NCBI RefSeq assembly: GCF_001280205.1
Contig: NZ_CP012573.1
Coordinates: 1,860,001 to 1,924,000, forward strand
DNA: 64,000 nucleotides
Source: Clavibacter capsici
GTDB lineage: Bacteria > Actinomycetota > Actinomycetes > Actinomycetales > Microbacteriaceae
Direction of reading: 5' to 3'
In this document: positions 18,287-28,647 of the stretch, in pieces
Position numbering within the stretch: the first letter of the stretch is position 1
Layout: every line of letters begins with the position of its first letter
The notes under the pieces: model-generated
Told to the model about the DNA's origin: nothing
Database searches by the model: none
The model's input: the letters and a program-made list of their open reading frames with translations, nothing else
Position numbers and translations under genes: made by a program

Positions 18287-19054
18287 CTACTCCTCGTCGT
18301 CGTCGTCCAGCGCGGCCTGCACGTCGGCGGGCACGTCGCTGTTGATGTAGATGTTCTGGACGTCGTCCAGGTCCTCCATGGCGTCGACGAGCTTGTTGAC
18401 CTTGCGCGCGGTCTCGAGGTCGACCTCGACCTTGACCTGCGGCACGAACTCGACGTCGGCGGAGTCGTAGTCGATGCCCGCCGCCTGCAGCGCCTCGCGG
18501 ACCGCGACCATGTCGCTCGGCTCGCACTGGATCTCGAACACCTCGCCGTGGTCGGTCACGTCCTCGGCGCCCGCGTCGAGCACCGCCGCGAGCACGTCGT
18601 CCTCGGTCGGGGTCTCCGCGTGCGGCACCGCGAGGACGCCCTTGCGGTGGAAGTTGTAGGCGACGCTGCCCGGGTCGGCCATGGTGCCGCCGTTGCGGCT
18701 CATCGCCGTGCGGACCTCGGCGGCCGCGCGGTTCTTGTTGTCCGTGAGGCACTCGACGAGCATCGCGACGCCGTTGGCGGCGTACCCCTCGTACATGATC
18801 GTCTGGTAGTCGACGACCTCGCCGAGCAGGCCCGCGCCGCGCTTGACGGCGCGGTCGATGTTGTCGTTCGGGACGCTGGTCTTCTTGGCCTTCTGCACAG
18901 CGTCGACGAGGGTCGGGTTGCCGGACATGTCGGCCCCGCCGATCTTGGCCGCGACCTCGATGTTCTTGATCAGCTTCGCGAACGACTTGGCGCGACGCGA
19001 GTCGATGATCGCCTTCTTGTGCTTCGTGGTCGCCCACTTGGAATGTCCGGACAC
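18287..19054 (-). CDS. yebC: YebC/PmpR family protein (TACO1-like translation/transcription factor)
   Basis: 255 residues. The signature [14 protein letters not shown] opens the protein, which has the usual length and an acidic C-terminus (DDDDEE). Members act as transcription regulators or, as more recently shown, help ribosomes pass proline stretches. Given the many proline-rich proteins in this window, the latter role would be useful, but that is inference. Confidence 0.95.
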   Translation of the reverse strand: MSGHSKWATTKHKKAIIDSRRAKSFAKLIKNIEVAAKIGGADMSGNPTLVDAVQKAKKTSVPNDNIDRAVKRGAGLLGEVVDYQTIMYEGYAANGVAMLVECLTDNKNRAAAEVRTAMSRNGGTMADPGSVAYNFHRKGVLAVPHAETPTEDDVLAAVLDAGAEDVTDHGEVFEIQCEPSDMVAVREALQAAGIDYDSADVEFVPQVKVEVDLETARKVNKLVDAMEDLDDVQNIYINSDVPADVQAALDDDDEE

Positions 19055-19130
19055 GGGTGGTTCTCCTAACGCGGCGTCTGCTCGCTGTCAATGATGGACC
19101 ATCGGGCGGCCCCGCCGAGGGGCCGGCAGG

Positions 19131-19760
19131 TCAGAGGGTGCGGCCCGACTCCTCGACCATGTCGAGGAAGAGGCGGTGGAAGCGGAGGTCGCCCGTGACC
19201 TCCGGGTGGAACGAGGTGCCGAGGAGCGCGCCCTGGCGGACGGCCACGACGCGGCCGTCGTCGAGCGCCGCGAGGGCGGATGCCGCCGGTCCGACGGAGG
19301 CGACCACGGGCGCGCGGATGAAGACGGCGTGCACGGGCGGATCCCCGAGCTCCGGCACGTCGAGGTCCACCTCGAACGACGCCGTCTGCGACCCGAACGC
19401 GTTGCGGCGGACCGACACGTCGAGCCCGCCGATGCTCCGCTGCCCGTGGATCGCGTCGACGATCTCGTCGGCCAGCATGATCAGGCCCGCGCACGTGCCG
19501 TAGACGGGCAGGCCGTCGTCGATGGCGTCGCGCAGCGGCCCGGCGACGCCGAGCTGCCGCGACAGCTTGTCCATGACGGTGGACTCGCCGCCGGGGATCA
19601 CGAGGCCCGAGATGCCCGGGAGGTCCTTCGGCTGCCGGACGAGGCGCGTCCGCGAGCCGAAGCCCTCGAGCACGCGGACGTGCTCGCGGACGTCCCCCTG
19701 GAGGGCGAGGACGCCGACGACCGGACCGTCGCCCTGCGGAGCCGCCGTGCTACCAGCCAC
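19131..19760 (-). CDS. pdxT: Pyridoxal 5'-phosphate synthase glutaminase subunit PdxT
   Basis: 209 residues, a class I glutaminase that feeds ammonia to Pdx[13 protein letters not shown] lies at the N-terminus, [10 protein letters not shown] binds substrate, the nucleophile Cys is in [10 protein letters not shown], and the His/Glu pair is in FHPEVTGD. It starts at GTG 19760 and overlaps the end of pdxS by 11 bases. Confidence 0.97.
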   Translation of the reverse strand: MAGSTAAPQGDGPVVGVLALQGDVREHVRVLEGFGSRTRLVRQPKDLPGISGLVIPGGESTVMDKLSRQLGVAGPLRDAIDDGLPVYGTCAGLIMLADEIVDAIHGQRSIGGLDVSVRRNAFGSQTASFEVDLDVPELGDPPVHAVFIRAPVVASVGPAASALAALDDGRVVAVRQGALLGTSFHPEVTGDLRFHRLFLDMVEESGRTL

Positions 19761-20652
19761 GCTCGGCGAGGCGGTGCGGGGCGGGGACGTCGGCGACGTT
19801 GATCCCGACCATGGCCTCGCCCAGCCCGCGCGACGCCTGGGCGATCGCGTCGGGGTCCTGGTAGAGCGCGGTCGCCGTGACGACGGCCTTGGCGCGCGCG
19901 GCCGGGTTGCCGGACTTGAAGATGCCGGATCCGACGAACACGCCGTCGGCGCCGAGCTGCATCATCATCGCGGCGTCCGCCGGGGTGGCCACGCCGCCCG
20001 CGGTGAACAGCACGACGGGGAGCTGGCCGGTCTGCGCGACCTCGAGCACCAGGTCGTAGGGCGCCTGCAGCTCCTTCGCCGCGACGTAGATCTCGTCGTG
20101 CGTGAGGGCGCTGAGGGCGCGGATCTCCGACTTGATCGTGCGGATGTGCTTGGTGGCCTCGGACACGTCGCCCGTGCCGGCCTCGCCCTTGGAGCGGATC
20201 ATGGCCGCGCCCTCGGTGATGCGGCGGAGCGCCTCGCCGAGCGTCGTGGCACCGCAGACGAAGGGGACGGTGAAGCCCCACTTGTCGATGTGGTTCACGT
20301 AGTCGGCCGGGCTCAGCACCTCGGACTCGTCGATGTAGTCGACCTCGAGGGACTGGAGGACCTGCGCCTCGACGAAGTGGCCGATGCGGGCCTTCGCCAT
20401 GACGGGGATGGAGACCTCGGCCTTGATCTGGTCGATGAGGTCGGGGTCGCTCATCCGGGCGACGCCGCCCTGCGAGCGGATGTCGGCGGGGACGCGCTCG
20501 AGCGCCATGACGGCGACCGCTCCCGCGTCCTCCGCGATGCGCGCCTGCTCGGCGTTGACGACGTCCATGATGACGCCGCCCTTGAGCATCTCCGCGAGTC
20601 CGCGCTTGACGCGGCTCGAGCCGACCTGTCCGGGGGTGTTGGTGTCAGTCAT
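19750..20652 (-). CDS. pdxS: Pyridoxal 5'-phosphate synthase lyase subunit PdxS
   Basis: 300 residues, a (beta/alpha)8 barrel that makes PLP from ribose 5-phosphate, glyceraldehyde 3-phosphate and ammonia. Motifs seen are [30 protein letters not shown] with an active-site Lys, and [11 protein letters not shown] (phosphate loop). It is followed directly by pdxT and preceded at 13 bases by the HIT gene. Confidence 0.98.
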   Translation of the reverse strand: MTDTNTPGQVGSSRVKRGLAEMLKGGVIMDVVNAEQARIAEDAGAVAVMALERVPADIRSQGGVARMSDPDLIDQIKAEVSIPVMAKARIGHFVEAQVLQSLEVDYIDESEVLSPADYVNHIDKWGFTVPFVCGATTLGEALRRITEGAAMIRSKGEAGTGDVSEATKHIRTIKSEIRALSALTHDEIYVAAKELQAPYDLVLEVAQTGQLPVVLFTAGGVATPADAAMMMQLGADGVFVGSGIFKSGNPAARAKAVVTATALYQDPDAIAQASRGLGEAMVGINVADVPAPHRLAERGW

Positions 20653-20665
20653 TGTGGTCCCTATC

Positions 20666-21252
20666 CTATTCGCCCGCGGGGGCGGGCCAGGCTGCTGCGA
20701 TGGATGCGCGGACGTCGCCCAGCAGCTGCGGCAGCGCCTTGGTCTTCGCGATGATCGGCAGGAAGTTCGCGTCCTGCCCCCACCGCGGCACGATGTGCTG
20801 GTGCAGGTGCTCGGCGATGCCGGCCCCCGCGACCTGCCCCTGGTTCATGCCGATGTTGTAGCCGTCGTTCCGCGACACCTCGCGGACGACCCGCATGGCG
20901 GTCTGCGTGAGCGATCCGATCTCGGCGACCTCCTCCGGGCTCGCGAGGTCGTAGGTCGCGATGTGGCGGTACGGGCAGACGAGCAGGTGCCCGCTGTTGT
21001 ACGGGAAGAGGTTCAGCAGCACGAAGGCGTGCTCGCCGCGCGCCACGATGAGCGCGTCCTCGTCCGACATCGACGGCGCGATGCAGAACGGGCACTCGTC
21101 GCGGTCCGGCTGCTGCCCCTTCTGGATGTAGACCATGCGGTGCGGCGTCCACAGGCGCTGGAACTCGTCCGGCACGCCCGCGAGGTGACCGGGGTCGTCG
21201 ACGCGGGCGCCCGTCGCCTCGTCCTCTCCCCCGGGCTCGTGGTCCGACAGGG

Positions 21253-21265
<13 letters not shown>
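20666..21265 (-). CDS. HIT-family nucleotide hydrolase/phosphorylase
   Basis: 199 residues from GTG 21265. CPFCIAPS near residue 60 looks like a Zn-type motif. [10 protein letters not shown] and the histidine triad [10 protein letters not shown] identify the AP4A phosphorylase-like HIT branch found next to thrS in actinobacteria. The GTG start would overlap thrS by 13 bases; a later Met (MVYIQKG) is possible, but the upstream part is open and typical. In many relatives phosphatidylinositol genes follow; here pdxS follows. Confidence 0.88.
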
Positions 21266-23304
<2,039 letters not shown>

Positions 23305-23410
23305 TGCGGGCTCCTTGCGGGACGGGAACGGAACCGATCCAGACTACCGGCGCGCGACGCGGCCTCCTCGACGGGAGGGGCGCGGCGGGCGCGGGGCGTC
23401 CCGGGAAAAG

Positions 23411-23440
23411 CAGAAGGCCCCGGTCTCCCGGGGCCTTCTG
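23411..23440 (-). terminator. Terminator of the tRNA-Gly-Cys-Val unit
   Basis: A perfect 13 bp stem (CAGAAGGCCCCGG / CCGGGGCCTTCTG) with loop GAGA is followed on the minus strand by CTTTTCCC. This is one of the few hairpins in the window with a T tract. It lies three bases beyond the encoded CCA end of tRNA-Val(GAC). Confidence 0.8.
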
Positions 23441-23442
23441 GG

Positions 23443-23517
23443 TGGTGAGCGATACTGGGATCGAACCAGCGACCTCTTCCGTGTCAGGGAAGCGCGCTAC
23501 CGCTGCGCCAATCGCTC
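23443..23517 (-). tRNA. tRNA-Val (anticodon GAC)
   Basis: The cloverleaf is complete. Acceptor GAGCGAU pairs with AUCGCUC, the D-stem is GCGC/GCGC, the anticodon loop CUGACAC gives GAC, and the T-loop is GGUUCGAUC. The discriminator is A and the CCA end is encoded (23443-23445), unlike the other three tRNAs here. It reads GUC and GUU codons. Confidence 0.95.
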
Positions 23518-23530
23518 ATGCACTTGCTCG

Positions 23531-23601
23531 AGGTGGGGACGGGATTTGAACCCGCGTGGACGGCTTTGCAGGCCGCTGCCTCGCCTCTCGGCCACCCCAC
23601 C
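23531..23601 (-). tRNA. tRNA-Cys (anticodon GCA)
   Basis: Acceptor GGUGGGG pairs with CCCCACC. The anticodon loop CUGCAAA gives GCA, the T-arm is GCGGGUUCAAAUCCCGU, and discriminator U73 is the tRNA-Cys identity base. CCA is not encoded. It lies 13 bases from tRNA-Val. Confidence 0.95.
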
Positions 23602-23651
23602 ACCGGTGGTTCCCACCTTGTGAAAGGGACCCCCTTCGGGGCCCCTGTTCG

Positions 23652-23723
23652 AGCGGATGACGAGATTCGAACTCGCGACCCTCACCTTGGCAAGGTGATG
23701 CGCTACCACTGCGCCACATCCGC
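23652..23723 (-). tRNA. tRNA-Gly (anticodon GCC)
   Basis: Acceptor GCGGAUG pairs with CAUCCGC. The anticodon loop UUGCCAA gives GCC, the T-arm is GCGAGUUCGAAUCUCGU, and the discriminator is U. CCA is not encoded. It is the first gene of the three-tRNA transcript. Confidence 0.95.
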
Positions 23724-23770
23724 ATTTCGCTCGCTGCTCCCGGCTTCCCGGCAACCCTGCGTGCTCGATG

Positions 23771-23800
23771 ACTCTAGCCGATCTCCCGTCGCGGGTGCAA
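23771..23800 (-). promoter_or_regulatory. Housekeeping promoter of the tRNA-Gly-Cys-Val unit
   Basis: On the minus strand TTGCAC (23795-23800) and TAGAGT (23771-23776) are separated by 18 bases, close to the consensus for the main vegetative sigma factor. Transcription would start near 23764, about 40 bases before tRNA-Gly. It is the clearest promoter in the window. Confidence 0.7.
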
Positions 23801-23942
23801 AACGGCGCCCCGCCGACGTGCCCGGAAGCCCCGTTCACACGCCCTCTCCCCCGTGTTCACGCGGATCGGGTGGACGGGCCCTCCGACGCCGTCCGGGCGT
23901 GTCGCGGTGCGGTCGACCTTGGGACCCTCTCGCGCGACCCGG

Positions 23943-23970
23943 GTGACCGCGACGGCCCCCGCGGTATGGC
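23943..23970 (+). promoter_or_regulatory. Weak candidate promoter of tRNA-Val(CAC)
   Basis: GTGACC (23943-23948) and TATGGC (23965-23970), spacer 16, lie ahead of tRNA-Val(CAC). CATCAT at 23970-23975 is an alternative -10. The match is poor. The rest of 23724-24003 shows no gene and only this and the divergent tRNA promoter. Confidence 0.25.
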
Positions 23971-24003
23971 ATCATGGATCCGCACCGTCCGCGGTGCGAG
24001 CAC

Positions 24004-24076
24004 GGGCGATTGGCGCAGTTGGTAGCGCGCTTCCTTCACACGGAAGAGGTCATCGGTTCGAGTCCGGTATCGCCCA
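24004..24076 (+). tRNA. tRNA-Val (anticodon CAC)
   Basis: Acceptor GGGCGAU pairs with AUCGCCC. The anticodon loop UUCACAC gives CAC, which reads GUG, the T-arm is AUCGGUUCGAGUCCGGU, and the discriminator is A. CCA is not encoded (ACCG follows). It is strongly similar to tRNA-Val(GAC) on the other strand 490 bases away, which suggests an inverted duplication. Confidence 0.95.
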
Positions 24077-24115
24077 CCGTCATCTCCTCATCCTCCGCGG
24101 CTCCAGCGGAGGCCG

Positions 24116-25075
24116 CTACGCCAGCAGGGCGCGGGCCGTCCCCTCGTCGAGCACGATGTCCGTCACGAGGCCCGCGGCGAGCGCTCCCCGCACGCTGCGG
24201 ACCTTCGAGGCCCCCGCGACCACGCACACGCGCCGCGGCGCCCTGCGGATCGTCGCCAGGTCCGGTCCGCTCGCCCGCGCGTTGATCGCGATGTCCGCCG
24301 ACGAGCCGTCCTCGCGGAAGAAGACGGTGGAGACGTCGCCCACCACGCCGTCGGCGTCGAGCGCGCGCTGGTCGGACCTCTCGAGGTACCCGCCCGAGTA
24401 GACGTGGCTCGGCACGAGGGCGACCGGGGATCCGACGCCGAACAGCACCATGTCCATCCGCTCCTGCAGCTCGAGGACGCGCTTCGTGCTCCGCTCGCGC
24501 CAGAGCGCCTGCTTCGTGGCGGGGTCGTCGAAGAAGGCTGGCACCGGGAACTGCTGCACGGTCGCGCCGTACGCCTGCCCGAAGCGGCGGAGGATCTCGC
24601 TCGCGTACATGATCCCGGTCGTCCGCACGTTGCCCGCGCCGTTGAGCTGCACGACGAGCGTGTTGTGGGTGGGCTTCGGCACGAGGTACCGGCTGACGGC
24701 GCTGACGGTGGAGCCCCACGCGACGCCGACGACCATGTTCGAGTCGACGTACTGCGTGAGCATCCGTGCAGCGGAGAGGGCGACGCGGTCGACGCGGTCG
24801 ACGTCGCTCGTCTGGTCGGGAACCGGCACCACGTGCGCGACGACGCCGTACCGCTCGTGCAGCTGCTCGCCGAGCACGGTCGCGAGGTCGAGCGGCGAGC
24901 GGATCTGGATGTCGACGAGCCCCGTCTCCCGGGCGAACGACAGGAGCCGGGAGACCGATGAGCGGCTCGTGCCGAGCTCGCGCGCGATCGCCTCCATCGT
25001 CAGGTCCTGCATGTAGTAGAGGTGCGCCGCGCGGAGGGCGTCCTGGGTGCGCTCGTGCGCGATGCCGTCGACCAT
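24116..25075 (-). CDS. SorC/DeoR-type sugar-responsive transcription regulator, likely of glycerol genes
   Basis: 319 residues from ATG 25075 (AAGG upstream); a start at 25093 would add six residues. The N-terminal helix-turn-helix is in MEAIARELGTSRSSVSRLLSFARETGLVDI (residues about 25-55). The rest is a SorC effector-binding domain (VVGVAWGSTVSAV; VQLNGAGNV; FGVGSPVALVPS). Such regulators respond to sugar phosphates. It is divergent from glpD with two palindromes between, so control of glpD and of itself is the natural inference. Confidence 0.85.
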   Translation of the reverse strand: MVDGIAHERTQDALRAAHLYYMQDLTMEAIARELGTSRSSVSRLLSFARETGLVDIQIRSPLDLATVLGEQLHERYGVVAHVVPVPDQTSDVDRVDRVALSAARMLTQYVDSNMVVGVAWGSTVSAVSRYLVPKPTHNTLVVQLNGAGNVRTTGIMYASEILRRFGQAYGATVQQFPVPAFFDDPATKQALWRERSTKRVLELQERMDMVLFGVGSPVALVPSHVYSGGYLERSDQRALDADGVVGDVSTVFFREDGSSADIAINARASGPDLATIRRAPRRVCVVAGASKVRSVRGALAAGLVTDIVLDEGTARALLA

Positions 25076-25086
25076 GCCGCGAGCCT

Positions 25087-25100
25087 TGCACATCCGTGCA
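25087..25100. promoter_or_regulatory. Inverted repeat TGCAC-N4-GTGCA at the regulator start
   Basis: A perfect 5+5 base inverted repeat with a 4-base spacer. It lies over the upstream alternative start of the SorC-type gene. It may be an autoregulatory operator. Confidence 0.35.
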
Positions 25101-25110
25101 CGGGCTTCGC

Positions 25111-25134
25111 ATGATCCGTTCGCGAGCGGATGAT
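25111..25134. promoter_or_regulatory. Imperfect 24-base palindrome between regulator and glpD
   Basis: ATGATCCGTTCGCGAGCGGATGAT matches its own reverse complement at 20 of 24 positions, centred on TCGCGA. It lies 36 bases before the regulator start and 56 bases before glpD. Good candidate operator for the SorC-type protein. Confidence 0.5.
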
Positions 25135-25190
25135 GGAGGCATCAGCACGCGCACCACGTACGCATCAGGACAACAGGAAGAAGCCTCCTC

Positions 25191-26951
25191 GTGACCACGT
25201 CGAAGAAGACCGACCTGCGGGACAACGTCGCCCGCATCCACGACCGCCCGAGCGCGAAGGTGCTCGTCATCGGCGGCGGCATCAACGGCATCGCGACGTT
25301 CCGCGACCTGGCGCTGCAGGGCGTCGACGTGGTCCTCGTCGAGCGCGCCGACTACGGCTCGGGCGCCTCGGCGGCGAGCTCGCACATGATCCACGGCGGC
25401 ATCCGCTACCTGGAGAACGGCGAGTTCCGCCTCGTGCGCGAGTCCGTCGAGGAGCGCAACGGCCTCATCCGCATCGCGCCCCACTACGTGAAGCCGCTGC
25501 AGACGACGATGCCGATCTTCTCCACCTTCTCGGGCATCCTCAACGCCCCCCTGCGCATGCTCACGCACAAGCAGCGCTCCACGAAGGAGCGCGGCGCCCT
25601 CCTCATCAGCGTCGGCATGACGCTCTACGACTCCTTCTCGCGCGACGGCGGCTCGGTCCCCCGCCACCGCTTCCGCGTCGGCAAGGCCGCCCGCGAGGAC
25701 ATGCCCGCCCTCAACAAGGACGTCAAGTTCACCGGCACCTACTACGACGCCTCCGTGCACGAGCCCGAGCGCCTCGCGCTCGACGTGCTGAAGGACGGCC
25801 TCGGCGCGGGCGACCACGCGCGCAGCGCCAACTACCTCGAGGCCGTGGGCGTCGCGGACGGCGGCGTGAAGCTCCGCGACGTGATCTCGGGCACCGAGTT
25901 CGTCGTGAAGGCGGACGTCGTCGTCAACGCGTCCGGCCCCTGGACCGACCTCACCAACGAGGCCATGGGCGGCGAGACGAAGTTCATGGGCGGCACCAAG
26001 GGCTCCCACATCGTCGTCGACAACGCCGAGCTGCTCGAGGCCACCAAGGGCCGCGAGATCTTCTTCGAGAACAACGACGGCCGCATCGTCCTCATCTACC
26101 CCCTCAAGGGCCGTGTGCTCATCGGCACCACGGACATCGACGCCGACCCGAGCGAGCCGGCCGTCTGCACCGAGGAGGAGGTCGACTACTTCTTCGACCT
26201 CGTCAAGCACGTCTTCCCGCAGATCGAGCTGAACCGCGACCACATCGTGTACCGCTACTCGGGCATCCGCCCGCTGCCGCGTCACGAGGACACGGCGCCC
26301 GGCTTCGTGTCGCGCGACTACCGCATCGTCGAGACCGAGATCGCGGGACTCGCGGGCAGCAAGGTGCTGAGCCTCGTGGGCGGCAAGTGGACGACGTTCC
26401 GCGCCCTCTCCGCGCACCTCTCCACGGAGGCCACCACGCGCCTCGGCGTCGAGCGCTCGGTCGACACGACGGGCATGCCCATCGGCGGCGGCAAGGACTT
26501 CCCGTCCTCCAGCACCGCGCGCGCCCGCTGGATCGCCACGCAGGCGGCCCGCGCCGAGGGCATCGGCACCGAGCAGGTCGACCGCCTGCTCAACCGCTAC
26601 GGCACGCGCGCCACGAGCGTCATCGACGTCCTCTCCGGACAGCCGTCGACGCCGCTCGCGACCGACCCGCAGCTCACGCGCGCCGAGATCGCGTACTTCG
26701 CCACGCACGAGGACGCGGTGCACCTCGCCGACGTCGTGCTCCGTCGCACGAACCTCGCGTTCGTCGGCGGCGTGACCCACGAGATGCTCGCGGAGATCGC
26801 GGACGTGCTGCAGGAGGCGCTCGGCTGGAGCGACGACGAGCGCGACGACGAGATCCAGGACACCGTCGACACCCTGCGCACCTACCACGGCGTCGACGTC
26901 GGCGCGACGAAGGTGGCCGCGGACGCGACGGTCACGGAGTTCGCGAACTAG
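25191..26951 (+). CDS. glpD: Aerobic glycerol-3-phosphate dehydrogenase
   Basis: 586 residues from GTG 25191. An FAD enzyme that oxidises glycerol 3-phosphate to dihydroxyacetone phosphate and passes electrons to menaquinone at the membrane. The dinucleotide motif is VLVIGGGINGIATFRDL, then SGASAASSHMIHGGIRYLE (FAD/substrate loop), GTKGSHIVVDN, and GIRPLP with the arginine of the active site. The C-terminal GlpD cap follows (about residues 450-560). It stands alone, divergent from its probable regulator, and ends at a strong hairpin. Confidence 0.96.
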   Translation: MTTSKKTDLRDNVARIHDRPSAKVLVIGGGINGIATFRDLALQGVDVVLVERADYGSGASAASSHMIHGGIRYLENGEFRLVRESVEERNGLIRIAPHYVKPLQTTMPIFSTFSGILNAPLRMLTHKQRSTKERGALLISVGMTLYDSFSRDGGSVPRHRFRVGKAAREDMPALNKDVKFTGTYYDASVHEPERLALDVLKDGLGAGDHARSANYLEAVGVADGGVKLRDVISGTEFVVKADVVVNASGPWTDLTNEAMGGETKFMGGTKGSHIVVDNAELLEATKGREIFFENNDGRIVLIYPLKGRVLIGTTDIDADPSEPAVCTEEEVDYFFDLVKHVFPQIELNRDHIVYRYSGIRPLPRHEDTAPGFVSRDYRIVETEIAGLAGSKVLSLVGGKWTTFRALSAHLSTEATTRLGVERSVDTTGMPIGGGKDFPSSSTARARWIATQAARAEGIGTEQVDRLLNRYGTRATSVIDVLSGQPSTPLATDPQLTRAEIAYFATHEDAVHLADVVLRRTNLAFVGGVTHEMLAEIADVLQEALGWSDDERDDEIQDTVDTLRTYHGVDVGATKVAADATVTEFAN

Positions 26952-26985
26952 CACCACGCACGGCGGACCCGATCCGCAACCCGGG

Positions 26986-27015
26986 AGGCCGGTCGCCGAG
27001 AGGCGGCCGGCCTCC
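26986..27015 (+). terminator. Hairpin after glpD
   Basis: Arms GAGGCCGGTCGCC and GGCGGCCGGCCTC pair over 13 positions (one G-T wobble) around loop GAGA, 34 bases after the glpD stop. No T tract. Confidence 0.65.
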
Positions 27016-27078
27016 TCGCGTCCCGGCCCATCACGTCCGCATGCACCCGCTGTCAGGGGACGGGGCTACGTTCGGGCC

Positions 27079-27570
27079 ATGACCCATCCCCGGCTCGACC
27101 CGATCCCGCTCACCACGCTCCAGGGCGAGGAGACCACGTTCGGCGCGTACGCCGACAAGGTGGTGCTCGTCGTCAACGTGGCCTCGCGCTGCGGCCTCGC
27201 GCCGCAGTACGAGAAGCTCGAGCAGCTCCAGCGGACCTACGGCGAGCGCGGCTTCACGGTCATCGGGTTCCCGAGCAACCAGTTCCTGCAGGAGCTCGGA
27301 TCCGCGGAGGCCATCGACGAGTACTGCTCCACCACGTGGGGCGTCACCTTCCCGATGATGGAGAGGGTGAAGGTCAACGGGCGCTCGGCCCACCCCGTCT
27401 ACGTCGAGCTGACGAAGGCGCCGGACGCCGAGGGCAGGGCCGGCCGCGTGAAGTGGAACTTCGAGAAGTTCGTCGTGACGCCCTCGGGCGCCGTGCACCG
27501 GTTCCGCCCGACGGTGGAGCCGGACGCGCCGGAGATCGTGTCGCTCATCGAGGCGGAGCTCCCGGGCTGA
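27079..27570 (+). CDS. Glutathione peroxidase-family thiol peroxidase
   Basis: 163 residues, cytosolic. Peroxidatic Cys38 sits in NVASRCGLAPQYEKL. FPSNQF (Ser66) replaces the usual FPCNQF, and KWNFEKF carries the active-site Trp and Asn. Cys83 in IDEYCSTTWGVTF matches the resolving Cys of yeast-type enzymes, so this is probably a thioredoxin-dependent two-cysteine peroxidase. Actinobacteria use mycothiol rather than glutathione. It has its own short upstream region after the glpD terminator. Confidence 0.92.
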   Translation: MTHPRLDPIPLTTLQGEETTFGAYADKVVLVVNVASRCGLAPQYEKLEQLQRTYGERGFTVIGFPSNQFLQELGSAEAIDEYCSTTWGVTFPMMERVKVNGRSAHPVYVELTKAPDAEGRAGRVKWNFEKFVVTPSGAVHRFRPTVEPDAPEIVSLIEAELPG

Positions 27571-27607
27571 GCCCGCGTGCGAGCGCCCGTCGGCGCCTCG
27601 GCCGGCC

Positions 27608-28123
27608 TCAGCGGCGACGCGCCACGAGGCCCGCGAGGTAGGACACCTGACCCGCGTGCTGGAGGTCGTCGGCGAGCACGCTGACGAGGCGGGCGCCGAG
27701 CGACACGGGCGGGGTCCAGGCCTCGTCCACGATGCGGTCGAGCTCCCCGGCGTCGAGGCCGGCCAGGTACGCGAGCGTCGTCGCCTGGACCGCGTCGAGG
27801 TAGCCGAGGAGCAGCTCCGCGGTGACGCCCTCCAGCGCCGCGACGTCCTCGGACGACTGGCCGTAGCCCGTGGCGGATGCGTCGAACGGCAGGGCGAAGC
27901 GGTCCGCCCAGCCGCCGGTCGTCCACTCCTGCTCGGCGCCGGCGACGTCGGCGACCTGCGCGTCCTGGACCCGGGCGAGGTGCCAGACGAGCCAGCCGAT
28001 GGGGTTGGCCTCGGGATCCGGCCGGTGCGCCAGGTCGTCGGCGTCGAGCCCCTCCACGGCGTCGTGCACGATCTCGGCGATGCGCCCGTAGGCGTCGACG
28101 AGCAGGTCGGTGGCGTCGGTCAT
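27608..28123 (-). CDS. DinB-like / mycothiol-dependent maleylpyruvate isomerase-type protein (DUF664)
   Basis: 171 residues of four-helix bundle character. NPIGWLVWHLARVQDAQVADVAG near residue 45 and LADDLQHAGQVSYLAGLV at the end supply the histidines expected to bind a metal (His48, His in LQHAGQ). Family members are putative metal-dependent thiol transferases. Substrate unknown. It converges on the peroxidase gene (37 bases apart), and a mycothiol link between the two is only a guess. Confidence 0.8.
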   Translation of the reverse strand: MTDATDLLVDAYGRIAEIVHDAVEGLDADDLAHRPDPEANPIGWLVWHLARVQDAQVADVAGAEQEWTTGGWADRFALPFDASATGYGQSSEDVAALEGVTAELLLGYLDAVQATTLAYLAGLDAGELDRIVDEAWTPPVSLGARLVSVLADDLQHAGQVSYLAGLVARRR

Positions 28124-28212
28124 GGTGCTCTCCTCGGGTCGTCACGCGGTCGGACGCGTCGAGCGCCCGCTCCCCATCCTGCTCCCGGTCCCCGCCGTGG
28201 GAGGCTCGGGGG

Positions 28213-28629
28213 ATGACGCGCCTCTCCCCCGACGCCCCGTGGTCGACCCCCGACGACGACGCGTGGTGCCCCTGCACGAGCGGCGACCCCTACGGCGCGT
28301 GCTGCGGGCCGCTGCACCGCGGCGATTCCCGGGCGCCGACCGCGGAGCGGCTGATGCGCTCCCGGTTCGCGGCCTACGCACGGGGCGACGCCGCCTACCT
28401 GGCGCGCAGCTGGCACCCGTCGACGCGGCCCGCGGAGCTGGACCTCGACCCCTCGATCCGGTGGTTCCGGCTCACGATCGTCCGCACCGCCCAGGGCGGG
28501 CCGGATGACGCCACGGGCGTCGTCGAGTTCGAGGCCGCGTACCGGCACAAGGGCGGGCGCGGCAGCCAGCACGAGGCGAGCCGCTTCGCCCGGTACGCGG
28601 GATCTTGGGTCTACGTCGACGCGATGTGA
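28213..28629 (+). CDS. YchJ/UPF0225 family protein with SEC-C-like zinc motif
   Basis: 138 residues from ATG 28213. The N-terminal motif CPCTSGDPYGACCGPLH resembles the SEC-C zinc knuckle. Then comes LMRSRFAAYARGDAAYLARSWHPSTRP, the hallmark of the YchJ fold (NTF2-like), and a C-terminal HEASRFARYAGSWVYVDAM. Function unknown. It converges on dhaM with 18 bases between. Confidence 0.88.
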   Translation: MTRLSPDAPWSTPDDDAWCPCTSGDPYGACCGPLHRGDSRAPTAERLMRSRFAAYARGDAAYLARSWHPSTRPAELDLDPSIRWFRLTIVRTAQGGPDDATGVVEFEAAYRHKGGRGSQHEASRFARYAGSWVYVDAM

Positions 28630-28647
28630 CGTCCGCGCGTGCGCCGC

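Noticed and set aside
23305-23400. T-box or other riboswitch before thrS
   Set aside because: The gap is short and shows no T-box sequence or specifier structure.
23443-24076. tRNA genes as an attachment site for a mobile element
   Set aside because: No integrase, direct repeat of a tRNA 3' end, or compositional change is visible on either side.
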